Shown: positions 39,801 through 50,508 of the stretch, one piece after another
Layout: each line of letters starts with the position of its first letter
Position numbering within the stretch: the first letter of the stretch is position 1
Source of the DNA: Bugula neritina
Lineage: Eukaryota; Bryozoa; Gymnolaemata; Cheilostomatida; Bugulidae
Assembly: GCA_964035545.1 (NCBI GenBank)
Contig: OZ037768.1
Span: 21,718,819-21,782,818, forward strand
Reading direction: 5' to 3'
Length of the DNA stretch: 64,000 nt
Translations under genes and position numbers: made by a program
The notes under the pieces: generated by a model
What the model saw: the letters and a program-made list of their open reading frames with translations, nothing else
The model's database searches: none
What the model was told of the DNA's origin: nothing

Positions 39801-42800
39801 CCACCCCCACAAATGTTGCGATCACGACGAAATACTGTTTTGTTCTTGATTGGTAGAATATTGCTATTAGGTATTGTGTCATCTAGGTGTGTTTCAGTGA
39901 GACAAATTATGTCAGAATCTGTGGTGAGAAATTGCAGTTCAGTGGTTTTACCTTTAACAGATCTAGTGTTGGCGAGGAATACTTTCAGCATTCCGTCACT
40001 CTCTTTTGCCGGACTTGTTTCATTATTTTCCATTCCCCCGAGGCTTGCTTTTCTTGTATACGCATGTCTCTCACTCGATATGCTATAGATGTATTTTCCT
40101 CTCTAAGCCTGTTAACTTCCTTTCTCAGCTGGAATTGTTGATTTCGGATTTCTTTGCTTTCATCAAGTCTGCAGTAAATACCTTGTTCTCTCAGTATTTG
40201 ATTGTTGAACCTTTTAACGAACTCCCATTTTGATTGCTCATCCTCAAATCTCACCTTGATTGGACGTTTTTGTACATCATTTTCTGTTTTTTTTCCTAGC
40301 CTAAAAGCCTGAGTTGGTGAGTTGGTTTTGGTAAAACATTCCATTCTCATTAGTTCTTGTACCTGCTCCATTGCTGTTTTACCATCTTTCTCAGTGACCC
40401 CGGTAACGATAGCGTTGCTCTTCCTACTTTCTTCTTCCCTCAGTTGGTGACTCTTTTCTATCAATGTTTTTGCATCCGCCGCAATCTGTTTATTCTTGTC
40501 AATGTTCTCAAGATTTTGCTTGATGACATCGGACCACTTCTGTTCCATCTCACTCAATTTATGGCTTTGTTCAGCAATTACCTTCACTATCCTCTCTATG
40601 TTGTCAATCTGCTGTGTTGTTTTTTGAGTCATGGGCTGTGTTAGACTCTCTACATGTAGGCTGTTTTCTGTTTTATCTCTGCAGTCACTGCACTTCCAGC
40701 TCACGCCTTTCTCTGCCAACTTAGTTATGCACGATACATCAGCTGGCTGCAGGTCCTGGCATATTCCATGGTACCATTGGTTGCAGAGATCACAGGTAAT
40801 CCACTTAGTGAGAACCTTGATTTGCCTGTTGTTCCTCCCTTGGAGAGTGCAATCTGTCTCATTGCATGTGGCACATCTTTTCTCATGGTTACTACTGATA
40901 TCGATGTTGCTACCCCTATTATCCGCCTGCCCATCTTCAAGTTGTTTTGATTCAGAGTTCACTGGCTGAGATTCTATTTTTTTACTTTTGGTCATCTTGG
41001 TACGGTGGTGGCAGTGTAAAATAAATTGTATAAACTAATTGAATTATTTAAATAATTTCGTAAATACCCTGGTACCTATAAATGCTTGAAAATATTTTTA
41101 AACTAGAGGCTATCCCTAATTATGTATAATTTTGAACCCAATTTGGTAAAGAACTCAAATCATAAAAATTTAGCGTCCGATCGCCATGACACCACGTGTA
41201 CTAATGTACTAATGGTAATGATTTGTAGTGCGAGTATCAGTATGAGTATAGGCTATAGCTATAGTATAACTTTATAAGTATTAGTATTACTATTAGTATT
41301 ACTATAAGTATAACTATAACTAATACTATTCGGAACTCGAAATAATATTTCTTACTATTCGTATTACTATTATAATTTTTTAATTTTATTACTGTTACTG
41401 TCAGAGTCACTAGGCGTAAGAGTATGACATTGACTATGGCTCTATTACTATTCCTATTACTATTAGTATTAGTATGAGTATCACTATCATTATGAGTATG
41501 TTTATAACTACTTTATTATTATTAGACTTGGTATAGCTTTAAGTAATACATTTTGATTTAGTTTTTACCAATACTAATACTATTAGTATTACTATTAGTA
41601 ATACTAATAGTGTTAATAATGCAGACTACAATAATAGCAATGTAATAAAAGATACCATTATTATTATATGACTACGTATTTGTATTACTTTACTGTTTAC
41701 ACCTACAGTAGGCGTAGCACCAGTCAATCCAGTAGTTAGAGTTACACGAATAAGTAACATAGATTAATTTTTAACATGAGTTTTCACAGTTTTACTAATA
41801 CCTATTCAATTTATTAGCTATTCATTTATCTAGAAGTAGTAAGTATTTTAATTTTAAAATAACTCTAAACATATGTGCCTTAAATAAAACATACTGTACC
41901 TATGTATAGTAATATTGTTTTGACTTCATAAATAATTTTTTTACCTTATCCTTATTCTACCATTGAAAAAGTGAGAAACTGTGTTTAGTTTCATCACCAC
42001 CAATGATGTCAATTGAAAGTTTTAATTGAGTGTCATAATTTAAATCACTTTTTAATTATTTAAGACAACTTGAGTTAAATGCAAGGCTTAATTTCCAGTT
42101 TACTTACTCAACTTAATTTCATAATCAATCTTATGAGCACTTTTAGCTGTATTTACACCCAAGTAAAAGTTTGGAGTGGACACTCACTGATATTGATATT
42201 AAATTCTGTGTTGATGTCTATCGACACCAAAGATACTAATACCAGTAGCACAAATAATGGGTAGTGTAGATGAGGTTTTAAATAAACTTTTCACCAATAT
42301 TTATCTTGTACTAATTTTAGTGGCCCAAGTTCTCATTTTTGTTTTTGTTGGACATACTGTGCAATCTATTTTCTTCTATCAATTAATGAAATATATAAAT
42401 AATAGTGGATGTAAAACAGTCTTAGTGACTGGGCCAGTGTGCAATTCATCTAATTATAACTTATCTAATTATAATCTTATGCTCATACTGATGTCGGCAT
42501 ACATGTTCGATCATGATAGTTACACACTACATCTAATAAGGAAGTCAAATCTCGTTTTTCATTTGCAACCAATAGTTTATTGTTTTTCACATTAGGAACA
42601 AAGTTGAAATGTTGACAGTGTTATTAACTTATGCTGCACCATCCTGCTGCTGTAGTATTTCCTGTTAGCACCAAACTAAGTCATACTATGGCTATCAGGA
42701 AATGAATGCCAAACTATGTAACTGTCCAATTTTATTCATTTCAAGTGCTTTAATTCGCCAATTGTCAATTCCAAGTTCTTCTGCTGTTCAAATGTGCACC

Positions 42801-45800
42801 AGTATTTATATGGTAGGAGTGATAGTATCAGTGTGTGTTATTATAAGTAATTTATTATCATTGTTTAATTTTATAAATATAAATTTACAAGGTACGAATT
42901 TGGTTGTTCACTATAATCTCAATTAGTCAGTATTTTGAACACCTATTTAAACAAACTTGAAACTCAGACTAAAAGCATTTGTTGCTGGTTTGTTTGTTTG
43001 ATATATTTATGCAAAAGTGAAAGAAAAATCATATATAACAGAAAAAGAAAAGTAACACTGCAACAAGTAGAGGCACACATGCCATGAATGGTTGACAGTC
43101 GGTAGAAAACTTTACTAAATAGGTTTAATTTTAACAGCAGAAAATGTTAGTTTTTAATTTAATAGTTTAGATTTGCCATTGAATTACTTCTCAGTTCATG
43201 TTTGAAACCAGCCTCCCTCTCCACAGCACAAATTGAATTGAAGTTGAGATACATATTTATAATATTTTATATATTTTTAGTAAGGTACTAATTAAAGTTC
43301 TTTACTAAATTGGCATCTTCTTGTGTGTGCATCAATTAGTAAGTGTGTTTTATTATTTGTAGTACAATTCTATGGACACCAGTCCATTCTCTAACTATGT
43401 AATGCACCCTTTTTGGAACTGGTTTGTCAAGGTATGTATAAATTCAGTTTTAGAATTTAAATTTCTTAGAACTAAAATATATGATATACATATTACTTAG
43501 TAGATCTGATACAGATTGTGTAAACTTTGTAGTATGTGTATGTTCTTAGACAGCTAATCTGCTACTTATTCATATTGACAATGTTAAGTATCTGCTCAAC
43601 TCTTTACAGCTAGTACCAATGAACATTGCTGCCAATACTCTTACGTTTGTGGGTTTCATGTTGCTGCCGCTCAGCTTTGTTATACTCGCCTACTACGACT
43701 ATGACTTTACTAGAAATCATAGTATTCCCCAGTGGGTGTGGCTTATGTGCGCCTTCAACAACTTTATGTCACATACACTAGGTAAGTTCTTTGTATCACC
43801 ACGTTTCCATGATTCGAACTTATGTTTTCATTCTGCACTGTCCCCATGCATTGAATGAAAAATCCATTCGCATAAGTAAGGGGAAGTAGTGAAAGAGTCT
43901 GCTAAATGAATACCCTCTGCTTATAAGCCAGGTTTTGTCTATCTAGTTTGGTTGTCCATGATGCATATGTATGCATTTGAAACTCAAAGTGTCTAACTGC
44001 TGTGTATAAAGAAGCCATCTCCTGTTAATTTAGTACTGACCATTTCTTGAGATTAGCTATGTCTAATGTTCATTGCTGTAATGTGTGTACATTAGTTACC
44101 TTGAGGGTGGAAATAACCAGCTGTTTATCAGTTATCAGCTTAGGCCTATTGATTATCATCGCCTGGCAAAGATAATTTTACTACTAGCTCTCTACATGAT
44201 ATCTCTTAAGGCATCACAGTGTGTGTTGTGTATTCAGTCATCACACTGGAAATTTGTAAGTGGATTTCTTTCCTCTTATGACGTCAGAACTTGACGAAAA
44301 CAAGTCCTTAAAATTCAATAACTTTAAATTTTGTATAAAAATATCTAAAATTTTGTGTGTTATTTTGGAATAAGATAAAGGGAGAGGGGGAACAAGAATA
44401 CATCTTGTTAAGATCTTAGCAAGTGCATTCACCTACTCTACCTTATGTTACTTGATACCGTCCTAGTCACGTGGTGTTAGGTAGCTGCATTTTGTCTTTG
44501 TATAAATATAAACTTGTGACTTTTGCTCTAAAGCTGGTCACTAACAGCCTGTCAAAGTCCCTTTATCTGTGGACAAAGGTTAAGCTTCAATGACACTGCC
44601 AACTAGAATACGCAGTAGTTTGATCTCGGCTAAAGGCTGGTATAATAGATGTAAAAATTCAATATTTAAATCAATTTATAATTGTTTATTGTTTTATCTC
44701 GTATAAACAGTATGTATACTATGAACAATGCACTGTTACTGATTCTGTCAGTGTTAGTCTACTGGCATATCAATGTTTATGGCTGATATTGTAGATGGAA
44801 TTGATGGGAAACAAGCCAGGCGTACTAAAACCAGCTCTGTGTTAGGGGAGTTATTTGACCATGGGCTGGACGCCTGGAGCACTACTTTCTTTGCCATTGC
44901 TATCTATGACATATTCGGGCAGGGTTACTGGGGCGCCCCTCCTCTTAGATTTCTTCTAGTCCTCACAGCTATACAGTGTACTTTTGTATTTACTCATTGG
45001 GAGAAGTATAACACAGGAATACTTTACTTACCCTGGGCCTATGACATGGCATTAGTGGTAAGTCACAATGTTGGGCAGATATCTTAGGTGTTGTCTCCAC
45101 TTTATCATGAGTTAGAGATGGCACATGTAAATTATAGACACCGCCTAGCGTTAATTTTGCATTTTAATACTGGTACTAGTTGGTGTTACTGTGATTATGC
45201 TGGTATACATGATTAGTTATAATGTTTTGGGAGTTTGGAGTTGTGTGCTCTATGTGAATGTTCTGAAAGTTGTAACACTACTTTGTTGAAATGGTCAAGT
45301 GGAAGGTTCTAGAAGCATTTCATAAATGTTGCTTACATGTACTTGTGTTTTGGCACAAGCTTTGAGTTTTCCTGTGTTAAAGAACATAGTTGTTAAAATA
45401 TGACTCCATGTGTTTTGTCTGTATTGCTGGTAACAGGGCATGACGCTGGCTTACGCCGTAACATACGTGTTTGGAGTAGAGTTCTGGCAGATCTATGTTC
45501 GTCTCCCCCTGCCTGGTGTCCCACATCAAATGACTCTTGCTGATGCTCTCGTTATATTCCTATACAGTGAGTCCACTTATTCCTCATGTTTTTCAGCTTT
45601 TTAGTGTATTCATTGGCGCGCAAGGTGCTCGAGTGCTCAATTCTATAATAATTTGTGCAGCAGTTATGACATACAGTGCTCCCTCCATATCTCACGGTTT
45701 CATTTCTTGCAAAATTCCATAGGTAGGAGAAAGGGCTTGAACCCCCCCCCCCCCCCCCGTTTTGTGACAAGTTATGTATGTTTATATAAGGACAAATTGC

Positions 45801-47855
45801 TAGAAATTAACGAATTCGTGATTTGAATCTGGTATTCTACTGTGTCAGGAATTGAAGTTTCAGGACCCACAGATTAGTGAGATACGGAGAAAGCACATTA
45901 CTTCAGTTCCGAATATGGAATGACAACTCTCAACCCGGCATCAAATTAAAGCACCATATTCCATCATACTGTACCACATTATATATATACATTTCTATAT
46001 TTTGTAGTATCCAATTACGTTGTGAGCGTGCCCATTTGCATACTCAATGTAATCATGTAAGTATACTATATAGTATTATACAACATACTTTCTTCTCTCA
46101 CTGTGCTATATAATTGTATCCATATAGCTGTGTGGGTTATATGTCACTATAAATTCTTAATGGTATTACTGTAAAGCCAGTTACAAGTTTTAATCACATC
46201 ACAGAAGGATATTAGTTAGTTAGGTTACTCTCTGTTTGGTATTGGTGATTTCACTTATTAGATTTTATATTTTGTTGGAGTTGCTATTTGCCATTACTAC
46301 CCTTTACTGCCTGTTAGAGCCACCTGGGATTTAAAGTTTTTAAATATGTGATTGACCACTAACCTAGTCTAAGGCTTGATAACATGCCCACCTCATGGGG
46401 AGGGGGCCTAGTGAACAGTTCTCACTAATCCAATTCATGTCTAGATAGGATTTTATTACTGCATGGGTTCAGGCACCAGTTAACATAGTTTATTATAAAC
46501 TCTGAGTATACTACTTTGCGTGTTGCAAACTCAATTATAACCTTGTAGTTATGCTATTCTTTAATTTTAACCAGTTCTGCTGTTGTTGCTGCCTTTCAAT
46601 TAATTTGGTGTTTTTCAGGTCATACGTCAACAAGAGTGGCAAAATGCTGTCTCTGTCAGAGTCTGTTCGTCCGCTGTTACCGGCAGCAGTGCTGTTTATC
46701 TTGATTTACGTGTGGGCAGCGTACTCGCAGACTGATGTGTTGGTGCAATCACCGCGCTGTTACTACACGCTCTCCGGTGTGCTGTTCGCTCAGATCACGG
46801 TTAGTTCTCTCTGTCTGTCTGTATAATACGTGTGTCTCTGTATAATATATGTCTGTCTGTCTCTATGTATATCACATCTAGTTCTCTCTATATGTCTGTC
46901 TAATACGCGCCTCTCTGTATAATATGTGAATATGTGTCTGTCTGTCTGTATAATACGTGTCTCTCTGTATAATACGTGTCTCTCTATAAACTTTTCTGTT
47001 TGTGGTGGATTTGGGACATGCAGCTTTCTATAACAGAAGTATATCTGCACATACTCTGTAATCAGTGTGGTGTGAATCAACTGCGTTCATACTTTAAATT
47101 TTCCATTATGATTAGTAGAACATGCATAGCACTATAACTTAATCACGTTAATTTTGCTGAATTGTCAATTTAGGAGTTGTGTGTGTACACTCAGAGTTTT
47201 CATGTTGACACCTTGTAGACACGTATGATAGTCCATCAGATGAGCAACACTCGGGCAGATGCGTTCAACCTGCTTCTTCTACCTCTAATACTCATCACAC
47301 CCATATGTTGCTTGTGGAATTTAGGAAACATTGAGGTTTACATACTTTATACCTACACTGTAGTGGCCACATTGGCGCACATACACTATGGACAAAGTGT
47401 GGTAAGTAAATGTTTTTTAAATTATCTGTCTGTTGGTTTTGCCACTCGTTTCATTTGTGGGCAGACTGTGAAGTATTATTGATGGTATTCTTTTATTTTC
47501 CTTTTTTTATTGTGCTTAGTACCATTTTGTCTTATGTTTTGCATATATATATATATGGTAATTTGTGTGTAATGCTATAATAGGTATTGTATATGGTATT
47601 ATTATGCATTGCATATGATATGTTATAATGTGTATATTACCCATTCAGATAGTAAATTGGTAAAGTCACCTAACTCTAGGAGTAGTAACCTTTCATGAAG
47701 CTCTTGATATTTAGATGTATTTATTTGAAGGCTTAAATTATTTTATACTCGTGGCTATAAGTTATTTTTACTTTCAGGTAGACGAAATTGCAGACTACAT
47801 TAACATCTACGTATTCTCAGTAAAGAAACGCCCACCAAAAGACAAAAGCAGCTAA
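36850..47855 (+). CDS. SELENOI (EPT1): Ethanolaminephosphotransferase 1 (EPT1/SELENOI family), complete, 9 coding exons
   Basis: Exons 36850-36900, 43363-43431, 43610-43781, 44795-45057, 45437-45566, 46008-46056, 46619-46799, 47219-47401 and 47778-47855 join in frame to 391 codons plus TAA (human has 397). The enzyme transfers phosphoethanolamine from CDP-ethanolamine to diacylglycerol in the ER/Golgi membrane, the last step of the Kennedy pathway to phosphatidylethanolamine. The CDP-alcohol phosphotransferase motif is intact: D101-G102, A105-R106, G115, D119 and D123 (DGKQAR...GELFDHGLD). HWEKYNTGILYLPW favours EPT1 over choline-type CEPT1/CHPT1. Exon 1 (MFKYLGPEILRGFDTYK) and exon 2 (YVMHPFWNWFVK) match the family N-terminus. 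Several hydrophobic segments follow. The C-terminus ends VFSVKKRPPKDKSS with no in-frame UGA, so the vertebrate selenocysteine is absent. Intron 1 (6.5 kb) holds an antisense LINE. Codons of exon 1 rest on family similarity and phase. Confidence 0.95.
37262..40033 (-). CDS. LINE ORF2: apurinic-type endonuclease plus reverse transcriptase
   Basis: 923 codons. The N-terminal exonuclease-endonuclease-phosphatase domain keeps N22, E48 (LTETHL), D149/N151 (GDMNFPG) and D222/H223 (SDHSLI). The reverse transcriptase shows KSPGPDG (453-459), FRPVSLTS (513-520), the first catalytic Asp in MDFKKAFDKVP (D582), SGVPQGSVLGP (638-648) and YADD (669-672). A C-terminal region of about 170 residues follows, without an RNase H signature. 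All catalytic residues are present, so the element could be competent. Target-primed reverse transcription is the family mechanism. Confidence 0.95.
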   Translation of the reverse strand: MENNETSPAKESDGMLKVFLANTRSVKGKTTELQFLTTDSDIICLTETHLDDTIPNSNILPIKNKTVFRRDRNICGGGVMVAVCDRLNPKLVDLSEYREEVVAVKIQPRMVICCYYRPYVHLSNTDVINDILDHLQREYQRHTILFVGDMNFPGIDWNTKAVKPLTPYKKIHQNFLNVLNSHKMTQVVKGSTHLLGNTLDLICTNQPNVICDTEIISPGLSDHSLIITHVQSATTATLRKPQTFRLYKKANQEAFQEDMQETSEALAVLEDPEEMWNLFAENLQRSIGQHVPIKQLKSPHPSVPEWFNKKAMKIKERVRKAHRRSKVSSNSFDREQYKKLRRDGKKELEVIRKTFYTNRIYRPLKRGNSKPFFKLLKADKNKRQELLVLKDDQNIVTGDPVQCAELLNTFFQSQFQLGFMAEDFSRIETNAQDSIDVTPEGVAKLIQNLPNGKSPGPDGIRKPDMLIDLEGTARCLALIYKSSLDTGKLPKQWKLANVTPIHKGGDSESPNNFRPVSLTSIPCKMMEHIVLHHLNEKLDSVLHHRQHGFRKGLSCQTQLCVTYHDLVKAADEGHTTHAVVMDFKKAFDKVPHLLLLQKLQEIPGINGYLLNWILDFLSDRQQSVVLRGASSQKCRVTSGVPQGSVLGPILFLCYINDLPDLLSCKVSLYADDTLLYQTVNTTKDAELFQTNINAVYEWSLKWKMPFNEQKCQAINFGKVTPISHYKLGTTCLAWVQSTKYLGVTIQSNLKFDQHINNKCTKSRKIIGGIKHLMYDAPKDAKLLAYTSLCRPILDYADVVWDPAARGKVHDIELVQNSAIRFISNMKGRADSVSEARDELGLRSLEDRRKNHRLCLLTRILQNEDHHQSLSRAYDEIIEGRELVTVTTRAAARGELISISSRKNLFHTSFLPRTIREMRGEYNN
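39985..40995 (-). CDS. LINE ORF1 protein with PHD-type zinc finger and coiled coil
   Basis: 336 codons. A Cys/His cluster at about residues 40-107 (CATCNETDC, CDLCNQWYHGIC, WKCSDC) has PHD-finger spacing; PHD-type ORF1 proteins occur in CR1/L2-like elements. Heptad-like Q/E/K-rich sequence follows (about 120-190), then a basic C-terminal half (about 193-310; RPIKVRFEDEQSKWEFV) that may bind RNA. The expected role is RNP formation as a nucleic-acid chaperone. It overlaps ORF2 by 49 nt in the -1 frame. Confidence 0.85.
   Translation of the reverse strand: MTKSKKIESQPVNSESKQLEDGQADNRGSNIDISSNHEKRCATCNETDCTLQGRNNRQIKVLTKWITCDLCNQWYHGICQDLQPADVSCITKLAEKGVSWKCSDCRDKTENSLHVESLTQPMTQKTTQQIDNIERIVKVIAEQSHKLSEMEQKWSDVIKQNLENIDKNKQIAADAKTLIEKSHQLREEESRKSNAIVTGVTEKDGKTAMEQVQELMRMECFTKTNSPTQAFRLGKKTENDVQKRPIKVRFEDEQSKWEFVKRFNNQILREQGIYCRLDESKEIRNQQFQLRKEVNRLREENTSIAYRVRDMRIQEKQASGEWKIMKQVRQKRVTEC
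41200..41650. repeat. Degenerate (AGTATTACT)n array
   Basis: Loose repeats of AGTATTACTATT, TATAACTATAAC and TATGAGTATCAC downstream of the LINE in EPT1 intron 1. The same motif style recurs at 30560-30830 and 51290-51740. Confidence 0.7.
45742..45758. repeat. (C)17 homopolymer
   Basis: Run of 17 C in EPT1 intron 5, unusual in this AT-rich sequence. The length may be uncertain for sequencing reasons. Confidence 0.9.
46794..46990. repeat. Tandem repeat (77-bp spacing) beginning on an EPT1 splice donor
   Basis: The exon end and donor, ATCACG|GTTAGTTCTCTCT (46794-46812), recur as ATCACATCTAGTTCTCTCT at 46871, with 16 of 19 bases identical. Both are followed by TGTCTGTCT and TATAATACG blocks, and a third partial unit continues to about 46990. 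Confidence 0.85.
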
Positions 47856-48011
47856 TTTATTACTGTAATTATATAATCGTATTTATTGTAAATGTGCCAA
47901 CATTGTATTTTAATTGTAAATCATATTTCAAGTGTAAATCATGCTATTCTATACTCTAGCCTATAGCATCAATCTAACAGTATTTGATATGGTGATTTTA
48001 TTGATATTTCG

Positions 48012-48074
48012 AATAAATCTGTCAACAAATATGTAAATGTAATAAATATAAATGTGCAAAAAAGTGTGAATAAA
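48012..48074 (+). terminator. Polyadenylation signals of EPT1
   Basis: Three AATAAA hexamers on the plus strand (48012-48017, 48041-48046, 48069-48074), 157-220 nt after the stop codon. The last lies 26 nt from the stop codon of the convergent NRBF2-like gene. Minus-strand AATAAA strings (for example 47996-48001) lie inside this 3' UTR, so the two transcripts probably overlap. Confidence 0.5.
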
Positions 48075-48099
48075 GTGTAAAATTATTGTAAGATTCATG

Positions 48100-49487
48100 T
48101 TAGTCCCCTTCGTAGTCATCTATTTGTGAAATACTTCCCTCAGGGATCTCAAAATGTGGAGGTGATTCCAGGGGTTCAATCTCCAGTGCCTTTGGTAAGG
48201 AATAGATGGGAGTTTCTGCACTACTTTGACTGGAAGACATTCTTTCCTTTTCTTTGGTGTCGGCCATATTTTTGGAATGGAATGCTAATAGTGAGTTTTC
48301 TTGTGAATCGAGTTTTTCATACGACTGAAGTTTCTCTTTTAAATCAATATTTTCAACCATCAACTCATTTATCAGAGCTTTCAAGTGATTGTTCACATCT
48401 CTCAGCTCCTCTACGGTATCCGCTGTGTCTTTAGGGTTCTTCTTAGCATAGCCATGCCTACAAGTTGATAAACTAACACTTATTCCACCATTGAGTAGTC
48501 TAGACTCTAGACACACAGGAAGGGTGGTGGGGTCTATAGATGTCTCATTCTCATAAAATTAAAACTATTGGTAAGGACAAAAATTGCACATGTATTCGAT
48601 TTTATACATAACCAAAAGCTATCACATTTGAAAAATGAAAATAATTTTGCTGTGTTTTAAAATTGTCTTCTTAAACAGTAAAGGGCTATGAATAATACTT
48701 ACATATTAGATTCGGTTGCCATGGTGAGGGGATCTAGCTCACTGTCACTTTGCTCCAATTCATCGTTTGTAGGACTAGTTGTCTGCTCTTGCATGTTGAG
48801 TTGTCTCTTGAGCATATCTTTATGTTTTATCACATTTAGCAGGGCTAACTCTGCAGTTCTTTCTCTTATGGATGCTATATACGGCTCTCTCTTTAGCCTG
48901 ATTATCTCCTTCTTTTGTTGATGGAGTAAAATAGTCTGTTGTAAAATATGATGCTCCATTTGCGAAAATATTGAATCCAGCAAAGCCTTATTTGAATCAA
49001 TGGCTTTAAACTGCTGGTGAGTTGGAATACTTAACGTCAAACGTCTCAAATGAGCTAAAAATAACCCAGAACAATGAATATCAAACATAACACTGTGGAG
49101 CTGAAATACAAGTTTCTTGCAAACATAATTAGGCATATGTTAAAATTTTAAAGCTGATAGAATGAGTAATCATGAGAATACTCAACAGTAAAGCTGTAAA
49201 AGTAGCAGATCTTTAACATCAACCTGTGACTTGATTTTGGATTATAAAGGCAAACCTCGCATCTTACAAACATTAAATATGTATTTCGATATTGAATACA
49301 ACAGCTCATGTCATGACAACTCTAGGCAGTCACTGCTGCAAACTAACACTTGCCAGGTGTTGTCACAAGTACTAAATAAACACATTGTAGTACTACCATG
49401 AGCTCTTTGGTGACATTCTATGGCTGCTTGATAATCCACCTCTGATTTCTTCAGGATTGTTTCAGCTTTTCTGTCTTCTATGTGAGC
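48100..49487 (-). CDS. NRBF2: NRBF2-like autophagy protein (MIT domain), 5' partial, 3 coding exons found
   Basis: Exons 49487-49397, 49054-48703 and 48457-48100 join in frame to 266 residues plus TAA; human NRBF2 has 287. The first exon read begins AHIEDRKAETIL and continues YQAAIECHQRAHAHL, matching the NRBF2 MIT helix pattern (AHxxxRRAxxLL...EAIxCHKKAxAYL). A long helical middle, an acidic Ser/Thr-rich stretch and a second coiled coil (HLKALINELMVENIDLKEKL) follow, as in NRBF2, then a Pro/acidic tail. NRBF2/Atg38 binds and dimerises the ATG14-containing PI3K complex (VPS34/VPS15/Beclin 1) in autophagy. The exon carrying the start codon (a few residues) was not located upstream. It is tail-to-tail with EPT1: the stop codons are 245 bp apart. 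The family call is by motif memory, not alignment. Confidence 0.8.
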
Positions 49488-50004
49488 CTGACAAGTAGAA
49501 AGCAGACATCAAGCATCTCAAAGCTGTAAACCTCTGAGTTTTACAGAATAAATTAATCAAATTGAATGGCTATTTTCCACATACGGAGTCTCAGCAACAA
49601 TGAAAATGGCACGTTGGCCTCAGAACCTTAACTTTAGACTTGGAACTGAAAGCCAAACTTAAGGTTGAGAGTAATGAAAGCTTTAGCTTACCAAATTCAA
49701 TGGACTGCTTAAATAATGATGATTTAATATTGGAGCATCACTCATCTTTGAATCAGTTTCAGAACTACTCTTTTCTAAATGAGTTTGAGGGAACAGCGGG
49801 GAGTAGATGCAGACTGTCTGCAAACAATTGAAGAAAATTTGCAAAACATCAACATTTCAACAATAATCATCATTAGCTGCGTTAATCATAGAAAAAAATA
49901 TATTTTCATACTATTGAAAGCTTTGTCTATATAACCTACAGAAAATTAGAAGGTTGACAACCTCTATCATTATATTAGCAGAGTAAAAGCCTAGAATTCT
50001 GCAT

Positions 50005-50508
50005 AAGGGCTGGGGTCAATTACATATGAATGTAACTAATTACAATTACATGATAATTTGTCAATTACAATTATAATTACAGCTAAAATTATTGTAATTA
50101 ATTACAATTACATGGTAATGTAACTAATTACAATTACTTTTGTTCTCACAAAGGACAAATAAACATTTTATAATCTCACTTCTGGGGTCCAACTTTCTGG
50201 GGCAATTTTGACAACGGAGAACTTTCTTTGTCCTCAACAGTGATTATTAGGGTGATGCAATACTACATTTAATCAATCTGAACTTTTTATTAAACAGTAG
50301 GCATGATAGGAAAAGTATTAATTTCATAGGATTTAAAAATTGAAAGTAATTATTATGTAATTATAAAGTAATTACAAAAATCAATTACACTAGCTATGTA
50401 ACTAATTACAATTACATTTGATACACAAATTACATTCAAAATACTTGAAAAATGTAATTAATTGCAACCAATTACATGTACAAATTACAATTACCCCAAC
50501 CCTGATAA
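50005..50508. mobile_element. Probable hAT-type MITE with AATTAC-rich subterminal repeats
   Basis: The left end AAGGGCTGGGGTCAATTACA and the right end, read on the minus strand as CAGGGTTGGGGTAATTGTAA, form imperfect terminal inverted repeats. Both ends are packed with TAATTACAATTAC motifs, a style seen in non-autonomous hAT elements. The centre (about 50155-50330) is unique and non-coding. No clear 8-bp target duplication was found, so the exact ends are uncertain. Confidence 0.5.

Larger units (their letters stand above)
37130..41015 (-). mobile_element. CR1/L2-type LINE retrotransposon, apparently full-length and intact, in EPT1 intron 1
   Basis: About 3.9 kb on the minus strand, antisense to the host gene. 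It has a short 5' leader, ORF1 (40995-39985), ORF2 (40033-37262) and a short 3' UTR ending in two copies of CTGAGGTAATAAA (37130-37155), a short-repeat 3' end typical of the CR1/L2 group instead of poly(A). No target-site duplication could be defined, as is usual for CR1. Both ORFs are free of stops and frameshifts, which suggests recent insertion. The 5' edge is placed near 41015, where the GC content drops. Confidence 0.9.

Noticed and set aside
38342-40969. Several plus-strand open frames of 75-112 codons
   Set aside because: They lie antisense to the intact LINE ORFs and have no recognisable domains.
42257-42595. 112-codon plus-strand open frame with hydrophobic stretches in EPT1 intron 1
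   Set aside because: It has no family similarity, is not needed for the EPT1 frame (exons 1 and 2 join in phase 0 without it), and lies in low-complexity AT-rich DNA.
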